From NCBI GenBank assembly GCA_002390745.1, contig DGQK01000030.1:62001-126000 (forward strand): a stretch of 64,000 nucleotides of DNA, read 5' to 3'. This document shows positions 34,641-43,344 of this stretch, piece after piece (the first letter of the stretch is position 1; every line of letters starts with the position of its first letter). This stretch comes from Bacteroidetes bacterium UBA4416. Its GTDB lineage: Bacteria > Bacteroidota > Bacteroidia > B-17B0 > Aurantibacillaceae. A program made the position numbers and the translations under genes. The notes under the pieces are model-generated. The model was not told the DNA's origin. It was given only the letters and a program-made list of their open reading frames with translations, and made no database searches.

Positions 34641-35144
34641 ATGGCATTCAGAGTTATTTATGATTTTGCAGATGACTATCCGCATTTTTATTCTTTTATT
34701 TTCTTCGCTGTTTCTCTGGGATGCGGCTGGTATTCATGGAGGCAAATAAGAGAAGAACGCCGCAAACATCCAGCCTCTTACCACGCCTACACCAAAGAAT
34801 CGATTGTGGGCCCAATCCTGTCAGGATGCTTTTGCTTTCTGGTGGGTTACGAAACCCTGAAGCCCGGAGATTATATCCAAACCAAAACCATTTACAAGAC
34901 GGGCACATTTAAAAAAACAACCGGATACATCACCAGTTACACTGAAAGGCATCCGGGCAAACATGACGTGATCAGCTTTACGCTAAATGGACTGAAATTT
35001 GAATTTGCGAATAACACGGTATGGTACGGATGTGGCTATTCCGACATTTCACACGCCCGCATCACCGATTCGGCGTTGGTGAACTTATTCTATTTTACAG
35101 ATGATGGCTCGCACAGGGTGCTAAGAATAGAACGTTTTAAATAA
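34641..35144 (+). CDS. Small membrane protein, unknown function
   Basis: 167 residues. Two hydrophobic segments (residues 15-33 and about 52-70) flank a basic loop (RQIREERRKHPAS), and the last ~95 residues form a beta-rich soluble domain (TGYITSYTERHPGKHDVISF, then LKFEFANNTVWYGCGYSDI). The layout recalls DUF3592-type proteins, but I cannot assign it. It starts six bases after the DUF4159 gene and may be co-transcribed. No catalytic residues are evident. Confidence 0.6.
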   Translation: MAFRVIYDFADDYPHFYSFIFFAVSLGCGWYSWRQIREERRKHPASYHAYTKESIVGPILSGCFCFLVGYETLKPGDYIQTKTIYKTGTFKKTTGYITSYTERHPGKHDVISFTLNGLKFEFANNTVWYGCGYSDISHARITDSALVNLFYFTDDGSHRVLRIERFK

Positions 35145-35214
35145 GCCCGGAGTACGTTTCAAACTACGACGACCTCGTACAGGTTTTTGAAAACCGGGAA
35201 GGCAGGCGGAAAAC

Positions 35215-35249
35215 AAAAAAGCCATCGGTCGGGCGACAGATGGCTTTTT
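35215..35249. terminator. Bidirectional terminator between convergent genes
   Basis: Outer stem AAAAAGCCATC pairing with its complement, an internal mismatch, and an inner GTC/GAC pair; A run on the left and T run on the right, so it can serve both the small membrane protein (plus) and the ferredoxin gene (minus, stop at 35269). Confidence 0.75.
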
Positions 35250-35268
35250 AAATTTCAGAGGAACACGC

Positions 35269-35619
35269 TTACAAGTGCATGCTGTCTTTTTTCTCCAACA
35301 GCGCTTCTGTCGTTTCTTTGTGATTTTCGTCGGGTACGCAGCAATCTACCGGGCAAACGGCCGCACACTGAGGTTCGTCGTGGAATCCGGCGCATTCGGT
35401 GCACTTATCGGTAGCGATGTAGTACACGTCCATGCTGTATGGTTCCTGCGGCTCTCCCGCGTCAGCGGTAATACCGGTATTTCTTCCTTTGTATTCTCCT
35501 ATGATCTTGGTGCCGTCGGCAAAACGCCATTCGGCGCCGCCTTCGTAGATGGCATTATTAGGGCATTCCGGTTCGCAGGCGCCGCAATTAATGCATTCAT
35601 CCGTGATTTTTATAGCCAT
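35269..35619 (-). CDS. 4Fe-4S dicluster ferredoxin
   Basis: 116 residues. Two cluster motifs are visible: CINCGACEPECP (residues 9-20) and a second, split site with CTECAGFHDEPQCAAVCPVD (residues about 73-92), the latter with the typical inserted loop. This is the long bacterial ferredoxin (YfhL-like) form that carries two [4Fe-4S] clusters and transfers electrons in the cytoplasm. It lies divergent to an acyl-CoA reductase, with a shared 54-base regulatory region. A redox link between the two is possible, but these enzymes normally use NAD(P)H. Confidence 0.93.
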   Translation of the reverse strand: MAIKITDECINCGACEPECPNNAIYEGGAEWRFADGTKIIGEYKGRNTGITADAGEPQEPYSMDVYYIATDKCTECAGFHDEPQCAAVCPVDCCVPDENHKETTEALLEKKDSMHL

Positions 35620-35654
35620 TTTTTAACTAGTTTTGCTTTTTGTAATTAAGACTG

Positions 35655-35662
35655 CAAATATA
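35655..35662 (-). promoter_or_regulatory. Candidate -7 box TATATTTG of the ferredoxin gene
   Basis: Perfect TAnnTTTG on the minus strand, 36 bases before the ATG at 35619, within the short region shared with the divergent acyl-CoA reductase gene. Confidence 0.55.
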
Positions 35663-35673
35663 ACACTAATTTC

Positions 35674-36720
35674 ATGACCCTGAAAAAACGACAAGAAGCT
35701 TTTGTTCAATTAGGATTATTTATAAACCGGCATTTTTCCACAAACCGCGAGCCCAAAGAGGAGCGTTTTCATCAGGATCTTGACAAACTCACCGGCATTG
35801 CCTTCTCCTACAATGGCTGGTTTACGCCCGAAGAGGTAGAACGGGCATTGAAGGGCATTGCCTTCATGCTGGAGGAACAGTCGCTGTCGGAATTTTCCAA
35901 AGGGGTGAAAGAGCCTGAAACACCTAAAACCGTGGCCGTGATCATGGCCGGCAATATCCCTGCCGTGGGCTTCCACGATATGCTCTGTGTGCTGCTCAGC
36001 GGGCACAACATCCTCATTAAAGTATCCGGCGACGACCCGGCCCTCATCCCGTTCCTGGCCGGCATGCTTATTTACTATGCCCCTGATTTTGCGGCGTCCA
36101 TCAACTTTTCGGAGGCGCGGATGAAGGATTTTGATGCGGTGATCGCTACCGGCAGCAATAACTCGGCACAGCATTTTGAATACTATTTCGGCAAATACCC
36201 TCACATCATCCGCAAAAACAGGACCTCTGTGGCCGTCCTCAACGGGAAGGAAACTCCGGAAGAACTGCTGGAGCTGGGCAAGGACATCTTTTACTATTTC
36301 GGGCTGGGATGCAGAAACGTTTCCAAATTATACGTTCCGAAAGGCTACGATTTCAAGGTATTTTTCGAGGCGGTGTTCCCCTTCGGCTACGTATCCAATA
36401 ACAAAAAATATTTCAATAACCACGAATACCACCGCGCCATTTACCTGCTCGAGCAGATCCCCTTCCTGGACAATAATTTCCTGATGATCCGCGAAAACGA
36501 GGACCTTCACGCCCCTACTTCGGTCTTGTATTATGAGCATTACACTAATAAGCTTCCGTTTGTTGAAAAAATTAAAGGGCTGGAGGAAAATCTGCAATGC
36601 ACAGTCAGTAATTTTGAAATAGAAGGCTTAAAGACCACCGCTTTTGGAACCACGCAGCAACCGGGTATTTTTGACTTCGCCGACAACGTTAACACTCTGG
36701 ATTTTTTAAATACATTATAA
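35674..36720 (+). CDS. Acyl-CoA reductase (LuxC-like aldehyde dehydrogenase fold)
   Basis: 348 residues. Reduces a fatty acyl-CoA to the aldehyde through a cysteine thioester. The NAD(P)-binding part has VAVIMAGNIPAVGFHDMLCV and HNILIKVSGDDPALIPFLA; the nucleophile is expected in YYFGLGCRNVSKLYVPKG, which aligns with the active Cys of acyl-CoA reductases. Bacteroidota carry this stand-alone form without the luxD/luxE partners, as here. Substrates and pathway are unknown. It diverges from the ferredoxin gene and is followed after 19 bases by a small T9SS-tail protein. Confidence 0.85.
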   Translation: MTLKKRQEAFVQLGLFINRHFSTNREPKEERFHQDLDKLTGIAFSYNGWFTPEEVERALKGIAFMLEEQSLSEFSKGVKEPETPKTVAVIMAGNIPAVGFHDMLCVLLSGHNILIKVSGDDPALIPFLAGMLIYYAPDFAASINFSEARMKDFDAVIATGSNNSAQHFEYYFGKYPHIIRKNRTSVAVLNGKETPEELLELGKDIFYYFGLGCRNVSKLYVPKGYDFKVFFEAVFPFGYVSNNKKYFNNHEYHRAIYLLEQIPFLDNNFLMIRENEDLHAPTSVLYYEHYTNKLPFVEKIKGLEENLQCTVSNFEIEGLKTTAFGTTQQPGIFDFADNVNTLDFLNTL

Positions 36721-36739
36721 TTTGATACTTTTATAGCAG

Positions 36740-37132
36740 TTGAAATCCCTTGCTTATATCTTTTTCTGGTGCAGCCTGATGTGTGTTCTGAAAACGAACG
36801 CGCAAAGCGCCGCCAGTTTTGACCAAACGGATGGCATTTCCAACATCATCATGCCGAATGTGTTTACACCGAATTACGATAGCATCAATGATGTTTTCAG
36901 GCCTATGCTTGACGAGATCACGGAGCTGGAATTCAGCATCTATAACCGTTATGGCAACCTGATTTTTGAGACCAAGCGCCTTCGCGGCTTTTGGGATGGC
37001 CGTACAACCGGCGGTGAGGCCTGTCCGGATGGCACTTATTTTTGCGTGCTTACTGCCACAGGCGTAGACGGCAAGAAATACAAGGAGAAAACCTTCGTGC
37101 AGCTATTTACCAACGGATACTATAAGCAATAA
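36740..37132 (+). CDS. Minimal T9SS type B (CHU_C) C-terminal-domain protein
   Basis: 130 residues from a TTG start. A signal peptide (ending LKTNAQ, about residue 22) is followed, after only ~15 residues, by a complete type B sorting domain: IIMPNVFTPNYDSINDVFRP, LEFSIYNRYGNLIFET, LRGFWDGRTTGGEACPDGTY and the closing YFCVLTA strand. Normally this domain is the tail of large gliding-motility adhesins; here it is nearly the whole protein, with no cargo. Such minimal CTD proteins are known but unexplained. A near -7 box (TACTTTTA, 36726-36733) lies just before the start, but co-transcription with the acyl-CoA reductase is likely. Confidence 0.8.
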   Translation: MKSLAYIFFWCSLMCVLKTNAQSAASFDQTDGISNIIMPNVFTPNYDSINDVFRPMLDEITELEFSIYNRYGNLIFETKRLRGFWDGRTTGGEACPDGTYFCVLTATGVDGKKYKEKTFVQLFTNGYYKQ

Positions 37133-37134
37133 CT

Positions 37135-38115
37135 ATTTTATCGGTCAAAAAAATATCCTTTAATTATCCCGGCGCAACCCGGTTTAAAGGCATCTCTCAT
37201 GTTTCCCTGAATGCTTACCCCGGAAAAATCCTTGCCATCATCGGCAAGAGCGGAAGCGGAAAAACGACCTTGCTCAAATGCCTTTATGGCCTGGAAGACC
37301 TGGCGGAGGGAGAAATTACCATCGATGGAAAACGGGTGCTCGGCCCTGCCTATAACCTTATCCCGGGTCATGAGGATATGCGTTTTGTGAGCCAGGATTT
37401 CTACGTGCTCGACAACCATACGGTGGAAGAGAATATCAAAGACAAGCTGGCAGGCTATACGGATGCCTATAAGGAAAAACGCAGCCGGCAACTGCTGAAG
37501 CTCCTGGATCTGGCGACCTTCAAGGATCTTCGGGCGGTAACTCTTTCTTCGGGCCAAAAGCAGCGCGTGGCAATAGCGCGTTCCCTGGCCGAATTCCCGA
37601 AGGTGCTGCTGCTGGATGAGCCTTTCAGCAACCTCGACCTCCCCCTGCGCGACAAAATTTTCACCTACATCCGCCAGGAGGCTGCGAAGGAACATACTGC
37701 CGTGGTGCTGGTAACCCATCAACCGGAAGAGGCCCTGCGCTATGCCGATGAAGTGGCTGTTATGGACAATGGGAAGCTGATCCAGCACGATGCGACATTT
37801 CAGGTGTACTATCAGCCTAAAAACAAACAGGTGGCTGCCCTGATGGGGCGCTTTTTTGTTCTTGACAAAGAAGACCTTATTTCCTCTAAAACCAAACTGT
37901 CAGACAAACAAAGCTATATCAGGCCCAACCAGCTCCAGATCGTTGAAAGCAAAGCTGCAGCACACATACAGGTGAGGGTGACCAATATTTTCTTCAACGG
38001 ATATGGCTTCGAGTACTTTGCTGAAACCAAAAACGGCAATTCTATTTATTTCTACTCCAAAGACAATGCGATCGGGATCGATGATACCGTGTTCCTGAAA
38101 GTGAACTGGTATTGA
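37135..38115 (+). CDS. ABC transporter ATP-binding protein with a non-standard start codon
   Basis: 326 residues if translation begins at ATT 37135. No ATG, GTG or TTG lies upstream of the Walker A motif in frame: the frame opens after a stop at 37123-37125, and the first TTG is at 37270, inside the P-loop. From ATT the product begins with LSVKKISFNYPG, exactly the usual ABC N-terminus. Walker A GKSGSGKTT is at residues 38-46, the Q-loop, signature LSSGQKQRV, Walker B VLLLDEPFSNLD, and a His in LVTHQ follow; the last ~70 residues are a TOBE-like domain, as in sugar or osmolyte importers. No permease or binding protein is adjacent. Stop of the previous gene is 2 bases before the ATT, so coupled re-initiation is plausible. 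Confidence 0.8.
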   Translation: MLSVKKISFNYPGATRFKGISHVSLNAYPGKILAIIGKSGSGKTTLLKCLYGLEDLAEGEITIDGKRVLGPAYNLIPGHEDMRFVSQDFYVLDNHTVEENIKDKLAGYTDAYKEKRSRQLLKLLDLATFKDLRAVTLSSGQKQRVAIARSLAEFPKVLLLDEPFSNLDLPLRDKIFTYIRQEAAKEHTAVVLVTHQPEEALRYADEVAVMDNGKLIQHDATFQVYYQPKNKQVAALMGRFFVLDKEDLISSKTKLSDKQSYIRPNQLQIVESKAAAHIQVRVTNIFFNGYGFEYFAETKNGNSIYFYSKDNAIGIDDTVFLKVNWY

Positions 38116-38403
38116 TTTTTGAGGAATGGAACGCAAATGACGCTGATAGCGCGGATCAGGTCATAGATCAAAACAAAACGGAAACTATAAAGCCGTCAAT
38201 TCCTATGATCTTCCAGGCATGCTATCCCTGCTACTCCCTATCACCTCATTGTTCTGATTCTTTCTCATCTTTATCATCCCGTCCGTACCGGCAAGGGCGG
38301 GCGTGTCATCCGTGCCCCGCTTGCATTCGTCGATAAGGAAACTCGTTTTCGTCGATTAGTTTCCGAAAACCGATTGGGATATCGGAATAAGAATTACCTT
38401 CGC
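38116..38403. other. Intergenic stretch upstream of tetR
   Basis: About 290 bases with no coding frame of note. Its last part leads into the operator-like palindrome at 38404. No clear TAnnTTTG box was found. Confidence 0.4.
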
Positions 38404-38417
38404 TGACCATTTGGTCA
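38404..38417. promoter_or_regulatory. Candidate TetR operator palindrome
   Basis: Perfect inverted repeat TGACCA-TT-TGGTCA, 31 bases before the tetR start. A second, overlapping inverted repeat (TGGT-CAA-ACCA, 38412-38422) extends it. Size and place fit an autorepressor site for the TetR-family gene and its efflux operon. Confidence 0.6.
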
Positions 38418-38447
38418 AACCATTTAATTAAACCCGAAAGTTAAACC

Positions 38448-39056
38448 ATGAGTTCAGTAACCGATTCGGAACAAAAGATCCTCGACGCCGCCAAAAAAAT
38501 ATTCGAGGCTTCGGGATACAACGGCGCCCGTATGCAACAGATCGCCGATGAAGCAGGCATCAGCAAGGCCTCTTTGCATTACTATTTCAGGAGCAAGGAA
38601 AATCTGTTTGAACGTATTTTCAGCGAAACGATGGAAGAGTTCATGAAAGTACTTTCGACCTGGGAAGACGATACAGAAGACTGGGAGCTGAAGCTCCGCG
38701 TGTTTCTCGTCGAGTTCTTCAAATTTCTGCGCACCAATTCCCTGCTGTTTATCCTCAGGGAGATCAACCGGAATCCGGACCTGCTGGCCAACCGGCCCAA
38801 GAAAAAAAAGGTGGGCTTTATGAACTACTTTGAGAGGCTCCAGGAAAAAGGAATCCTGAAACAGGTGGATCTGCAGCTGGTTTACGTGTTCATGCATTCC
38901 CTCTGCTCCTACCCGCTCATTAACCAGATCATTTTCAAGCGTACCCTCAAAATGGATCAGGCTGCCTTTGATGCCTTCCTGGAACATTACCCGCAGCATG
39001 TCGCCGACTTTCTGATCTTATCTATTAAACACAGCAACAAAAAAACCAAAATATGA
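38448..39056 (+). CDS. TetR/AcrR family transcriptional regulator
   Basis: 202 residues. The N-terminal helix-turn-helix has the TetR form ILDAAKKIFEASGYNGARMQ, then IADEAGISKASLHYYFRSKE (residues 11-50). The C-terminal ligand-binding domain is unrelated in sequence to well-known TetR members. It is the first gene of an efflux operon; its last 4 bases overlap the start of the tolC gene. With the palindrome upstream it very likely represses the operon until a drug or metabolite binds. Confidence 0.92.
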   Translation: MSSVTDSEQKILDAAKKIFEASGYNGARMQQIADEAGISKASLHYYFRSKENLFERIFSETMEEFMKVLSTWEDDTEDWELKLRVFLVEFFKFLRTNSLLFILREINRNPDLLANRPKKKKVGFMNYFERLQEKGILKQVDLQLVYVFMHSLCSYPLINQIIFKRTLKMDQAAFDAFLEHYPQHVADFLILSIKHSNKKTKI

Positions 39057-40330
39057 TCCCTAACAAACGCGCTTTTTTCTTTGCCTCGCTACTCGCCCTC
39101 AGCGTACAGCTCAACGCACAGAAGGAAGAAGTAACCCTTCAACAATTGCAGGCACTCGCTAAAGAGAATTACCCTCTTTTAAAGCAAAAGCAAAGCTACA
39201 CCGACATTGCTACCAATAAAACCAAGCAGCTATCCACGAATTTCTATCCGCAGGTGAGTGTGGTTGGGCAGGCTACTTACCAGACTGAGGTAACGGAGCT
39301 GAATATCCCGATCCCGGGTGTTGTCGGCGGCGGCTTCAAGCAAAAGCCCGATCAGTACGCTATAGGAGTGGAATTAAAAGAAACGCTGTTTGACTACGGC
39401 GCCATTAAAACGCAAAAACAAATTGAACGCGAAAGCGCCGACCTTCAAACCAGGCAGGTAGATGCCGAGCTGATCAAACTGAAGGAACGCGTCAACTCCT
39501 TATACGGCAACATTTATTTACAGCAGGAAAATAAAAAGATCCTGTTGTTGAGGATCGGCGAGCTGGATGCGAAGCGCAAAAAAATGAAATCGGCTGTAGA
39601 CAACGGCGCGGCGCTTCAAAGCAATTTCCTGGTGCTGGAATCGGAATACCTTTCTACGGAGCAAAAGATCGAAGAGGTGAATTCCAACCTGGTGGCCTGG
39701 TTCAAGACCCTGACCCTGCTCACCAACAAACCGCTTGATACGTCTGTCGTTTTCAGCGATACTAAAAAAGATATCCCGCTGCAATCTGCCATCATCAGGC
39801 CTGAGATGAAAGTGTTCGAACTGCAAAGCAGCACACTGGAACTCAGGAAAAAAATGATGGACCGCAATAACCTTCCGAAGCTTTTTGTGTTCGGACGAGG
39901 CTACTATGGACGCCCGGGCTACAATTTCCTCAACAACGATTTCAGGCCTTATGGTATGGTAGGTGCGGGCCTGAACTGGAATATCTCTGCCTATTATACT
40001 TCCGGAAAGGAAACGAAAAATCTGAAATTGAATAACGATATTGTTGCCAGCCAGAAACGCATTTTTGAAATTAACCTGCAGGCTACCATGATCCAGCAGC
40101 AGGAAGAGATCAGCAAGCTCGAAAAAATGATCGCGATGGATGCCCGGATCACGGAAACCAAAACGGCTATCCGCAAAGCATCTTCAAGCCAGCTCGACAA
40201 CGGCATCATCACCTCTTCCGACTTCATCGTAGACCTGAATGCGGAAAACCAGTCGCAGTTCAACCTAAAGCTCCATGAGATCCAGCTGATGATGGCCAAA
40301 GAAAATTACAATACAACCCTCGGATATTAA
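39053..40330 (+). CDS. TolC family outer-membrane channel of the EmrAB-type system
   Basis: 425 residues with a signal peptide ending VQLNAQ. OEP helices and strands are visible: VTLQQLQALAKENYPLLKQK, then QVSVVGQATYQTEVTEL, then YAIGVELKETLFDYGAIKTQ and the closing NAENQSQFNLKLHEIQLMMA. Second TolC-type protein of the window, not close to the first (15493-16926). It supplies the outer-membrane exit for the adaptor and pump encoded immediately downstream, 31 and ~1.2 kb away. Confidence 0.9.
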   Translation: MIPNKRAFFFASLLALSVQLNAQKEEVTLQQLQALAKENYPLLKQKQSYTDIATNKTKQLSTNFYPQVSVVGQATYQTEVTELNIPIPGVVGGGFKQKPDQYAIGVELKETLFDYGAIKTQKQIERESADLQTRQVDAELIKLKERVNSLYGNIYLQQENKKILLLRIGELDAKRKKMKSAVDNGAALQSNFLVLESEYLSTEQKIEEVNSNLVAWFKTLTLLTNKPLDTSVVFSDTKKDIPLQSAIIRPEMKVFELQSSTLELRKKMMDRNNLPKLFVFGRGYYGRPGYNFLNNDFRPYGMVGAGLNWNISAYYTSGKETKNLKLNNDIVASQKRIFEINLQATMIQQQEEISKLEKMIAMDARITETKTAIRKASSSQLDNGIITSSDFIVDLNAENQSQFNLKLHEIQLMMAKENYNTTLGY

Positions 40331-40361
40331 TACTTAAAAACGACTTATAACAGACCTGATT

Positions 40362-41498
40362 ATGGAAAACAACAATACAGCCAACAACGCACCCGAAACT
40401 CCAAACGACCCATCCAACAAAAAGAAAAAGGGAAAGAAAAAACAAAAAAGACTGGTGATCCTGGTATCGGCCGTTCTTGTGATCGGCACCTTTGCCGGCA
40501 TTGCCTGGCTGTCGTCGCTCGGGCATGAGAGTACCGACAACGCGCAGATCGACGCCATCATTACGCCTGTACGCAGCATTGTTCCGGGCTTTGTGACCGA
40601 TATTAAATTTACCGACAACCAGCAGGTAAAAAAAGGCGATACGCTGATCCTGATCGACCGGAACGACTACATTGCCAGAGTAGCGCAGGCCGAAGCGGCC
40701 CTGGAAAGTGCTAAAGCGCAACTCGACTTATCGAAAGCGGGTGAAACCACAGCCAGCCTGAACGCCAATGCATCTGTGCTTACCAGCCAGGCAGCGAAAG
40801 AAAATATTGCCACGGCACAGGCGCGCTTAGGCAAAGCCGAAAAAGAAATGGCGAGGATCGAAAAGATGCTGAAAGACGGTGCCACGACTCAACAGCAATA
40901 CGAAAGCGTGAAAGCGGAATACGAAACCGCCAAAGCGCAATCGGAAATGCTGAAAAAGCAATACGAGGCTTCTTCTGCTCAGGCCACGGGAGCTCAATCG
41001 CAGGCGGAAGGGCAAAAATCGCAGATCGCCTTATCAACGGCCCTGGTAAAACAGCGTGAAGCGGAACTCGCTCTGGCTAAAACGCAATTGAACAATACCG
41101 TGATCGTTGCGCCTTTCGACGGCATCATTTCCAAAAAATCCGTTGAGGTAGGCCAGTACATGCAGGCCGGCTCTCCGCTCTGCTCTGCTGTGGATTTCAC
41201 ACACCTTTACGTGAGCGCTAACTTCAAAGAAACACAGATCGAGCACATGAAACCGGGACAGGAGGTTGAGCTGAAAGTGGATGCCTTCCCGAAAGCAAAA
41301 CTGAAGGGCAAGGTGGAAAGCTTTGGCGGCGCTACCGGCGCTAAATTTTCACTGCTTCCTCCCGACAATGCCAGCGGAAACTTCGTGAAGATCACTCAGC
41401 GCGTTCCCGTGAAGATCACCATCACCGAATTCCCACAGGAAATGGCCGGGCTCATCATTCCGGGACTGAGCGTGGTAGTCGACGTTAAAACAAAATAA
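40362..41498 (+). CDS. EmrA-like HlyD family membrane fusion protein
   Basis: 378 residues. A Lys-rich N-terminal cytoplasmic segment (KKKKGKKKQKRL) precedes one membrane helix (about residues 28-46), then the EmrA signature STDNAQIDAIITPVRSIVPG near residue 55. A long Ala/Glu/Gln coiled coil (about 100-240) and the lipoyl/beta-barrel halves with TVIVAPFDGIISKKSVEVGQ and NFKETQIEHMKPGQEVEL follow. It links the inner-membrane pump EmrB-type protein to the TolC channel. Spacing of 31 and 12 bases to its neighbours supports one operon. Confidence 0.92.
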   Translation: MENNNTANNAPETPNDPSNKKKKGKKKQKRLVILVSAVLVIGTFAGIAWLSSLGHESTDNAQIDAIITPVRSIVPGFVTDIKFTDNQQVKKGDTLILIDRNDYIARVAQAEAALESAKAQLDLSKAGETTASLNANASVLTSQAAKENIATAQARLGKAEKEMARIEKMLKDGATTQQQYESVKAEYETAKAQSEMLKKQYEASSAQATGAQSQAEGQKSQIALSTALVKQREAELALAKTQLNNTVIVAPFDGIISKKSVEVGQYMQAGSPLCSAVDFTHLYVSANFKETQIEHMKPGQEVELKVDAFPKAKLKGKVESFGGATGAKFSLLPPDNASGNFVKITQRVPVKITITEFPQEMAGLIIPGLSVVVDVKTK

Positions 41499-41510
41499 CC
41501 CACACACACC

Positions 41511-43091
41511 GTGAACCAGACCCTAACAGCACCAGCCATCACTTACCCGACAGGCTTCACCAAGTGGATCACCATCATTACGGCGATCAGTTGTGCGATC
41601 CTTGAATTGATCGACACCACGATTGTGAACGTATCCCTTCGTGAGATCAGCGGAAGTATTGGCGCTACCACCACGGAGATCGCCTGGGTCGTAACGTCTT
41701 ACGCCATCTCCAACATCATCATCATTCCGCTCACCAGTTTGCTGTCGGACCTCTTCGGAAGGCGGGTTTACTTTACCGGCTCGGTGATCATCTTCACCTT
41801 TGCCTCGCTCATGTGCGGCCTCTCGGACAGCCTGTGGACACTGGTATTCTGGAGGTTCATCCAGGGGCTTGGCGGCGGCGGCTTGCTATCCACGGCGCAA
41901 ACCATCATCGTAGGCGCTTTTCCTCCCGAAAAGATCAGTACCGCCAATGCCATCTTCGGGATGGGCATCATCATGGGGCCTACCTTCGGACCTACCATCG
42001 GTGGCCTGATCACCGACAACATCTCCTGGCACTGGATTTTCTTTGTGAACATTCCCATCGGCTTACTCGCCACCTTCCTTTCCTGGACTTACATTACCAA
42101 CCGGCCCGGGGCTACCAAACCCAAGAAGATCGATTGGTGGGGCATTGTGTTCCTCGTGCTTGCCATCGGGCCTTTGCAGTTCGTATTGGAGGAAGGGACT
42201 TCGAAAGACTGGTTTGAAAGCGAGGAAATTGTGATCGCCTCCATCGTTTCGGGCCTCGGGCTCATCGCCTTCATTTACCGGGAGCTGAGCATTGACTACC
42301 CCGCTGTGAACATCAAGCTCTATAAGAATTACAACCTCGTGATGGGGAGCGTGATGAACTTCATGCTCGGGCTGCTGCTGTTCGGAACGGTGTTCATCTT
42401 CCCGTTGTTCGCACAGATCACCCTGGGCTGGACAGCAACGCAAACCGGCGTATTCATGATTCCCGGCGCCTTGTGCTCTGCCGTAGCCATGCCCATGGTA
42501 GGCGCTTTGCTCGGCAAGGGATCAAATCCCAAAACAATCATCATCATCGGCATTATGCTCACCTTCGGCTTCCTCATGCTCCTGGGCTTTGCCTCACCCG
42601 ATTCGAGTGAATCCAATTTCTATTTCCCGTTTGTGCTCCGTGGCTTCGGCATGGCCTTTATGATGTCGCCGATCCTGGCACTGGCTGTGGGCGGGCTTAA
42701 AGGAAAAGACATGGTGCAGGCCATCGGCCTTGCCAACATGATCCGCCAATTGGGTGGTGCCGTGGGTATTGCGCTCATCAACGTATACCTCGTCAACCTC
42801 AATTCACAGATCAGGGGAAACATGCTGGGCTATATCAACACCTATGATACCGTAAGCTCGGACAGGATCTCTATGCTCACACAGAATTTCCTGAATTCCG
42901 GCTACTCGCTGGAAGAAGCCCAGAGCCTGGCTTACAAAATGCTGGAGGGCATGCTCTTTAAACAGCAATCGCTGGTGAGCTACGATATGGGATTCTTGAT
43001 GGTAGGCTTTGTGATCCTGATCTGTATCCCGGTGGTATTGATGATCCGCTACAAAAAAGGCGAGAAAGCCAAAGTGATCAACGATCACTAG
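41511..43091 (+). CDS. EmrB/QacA-type (DHA2) drug efflux MFS transporter
   Basis: 526 residues from a GTG start, about 14 membrane helices. DHA2 signatures: LELIDTTIVNVSLREISGSI (motif D1 with the key Asp) at residues 38-57, SLLSDLFGRRVYFTGSVIIF (motif A) near 75, FIQGLGGGGLLSTAQTIIVG (motif B) near 117 and IIMGPTFGPTIGGLITDNIS (motif C) near 155. It should export drugs by proton antiport together with the HlyD-type and TolC-type proteins upstream. It is the last gene of the operon and is followed by a hairpin terminator. Confidence 0.93.
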   Translation: MNQTLTAPAITYPTGFTKWITIITAISCAILELIDTTIVNVSLREISGSIGATTTEIAWVVTSYAISNIIIIPLTSLLSDLFGRRVYFTGSVIIFTFASLMCGLSDSLWTLVFWRFIQGLGGGGLLSTAQTIIVGAFPPEKISTANAIFGMGIIMGPTFGPTIGGLITDNISWHWIFFVNIPIGLLATFLSWTYITNRPGATKPKKIDWWGIVFLVLAIGPLQFVLEEGTSKDWFESEEIVIASIVSGLGLIAFIYRELSIDYPAVNIKLYKNYNLVMGSVMNFMLGLLLFGTVFIFPLFAQITLGWTATQTGVFMIPGALCSAVAMPMVGALLGKGSNPKTIIIIGIMLTFGFLMLLGFASPDSSESNFYFPFVLRGFGMAFMMSPILALAVGGLKGKDMVQAIGLANMIRQLGGAVGIALINVYLVNLNSQIRGNMLGYINTYDTVSSDRISMLTQNFLNSGYSLEEAQSLAYKMLEGMLFKQQSLVSYDMGFLMVGFVILICIPVVLMIRYKKGEKAKVINDH

Positions 43092-43124
43092 CCCTTAGTT
43101 CTTTCAGGATTTTGACTGTATATT

Positions 43125-43163
43125 TGACCGGGTCACATGCATGATGATCCGGTCATTTTTTTT
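43125..43163 (+). terminator. Terminator after the tetR-tolC-emrA-emrB operon
   Basis: Seven-bp stem TGACCGG/CCGGTCA with a 17-base loop, followed by eight T (43156-43163). The loop start also completes TGACC-G-GGTCA, whose half-sites match those of the operator at 38404; this may be coincidence. Confidence 0.65.
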
Positions 43164-43344
43164 ATAGACTTAGAGGCAAATTCATTTCAAAAAACAGTTG
43201 AACCCGTTTGAAAAAAGATCACGGCCGACGAAGTGAAACAATGGCCTGAAGCTGAGGAAAGCGGTTCCGGTTTTTAATAAATAGCACCGCACTAATGCGC
43301 GACGAATAAAAAGATGTAATTAAAAAATTAAGCAAATCGTTGAC

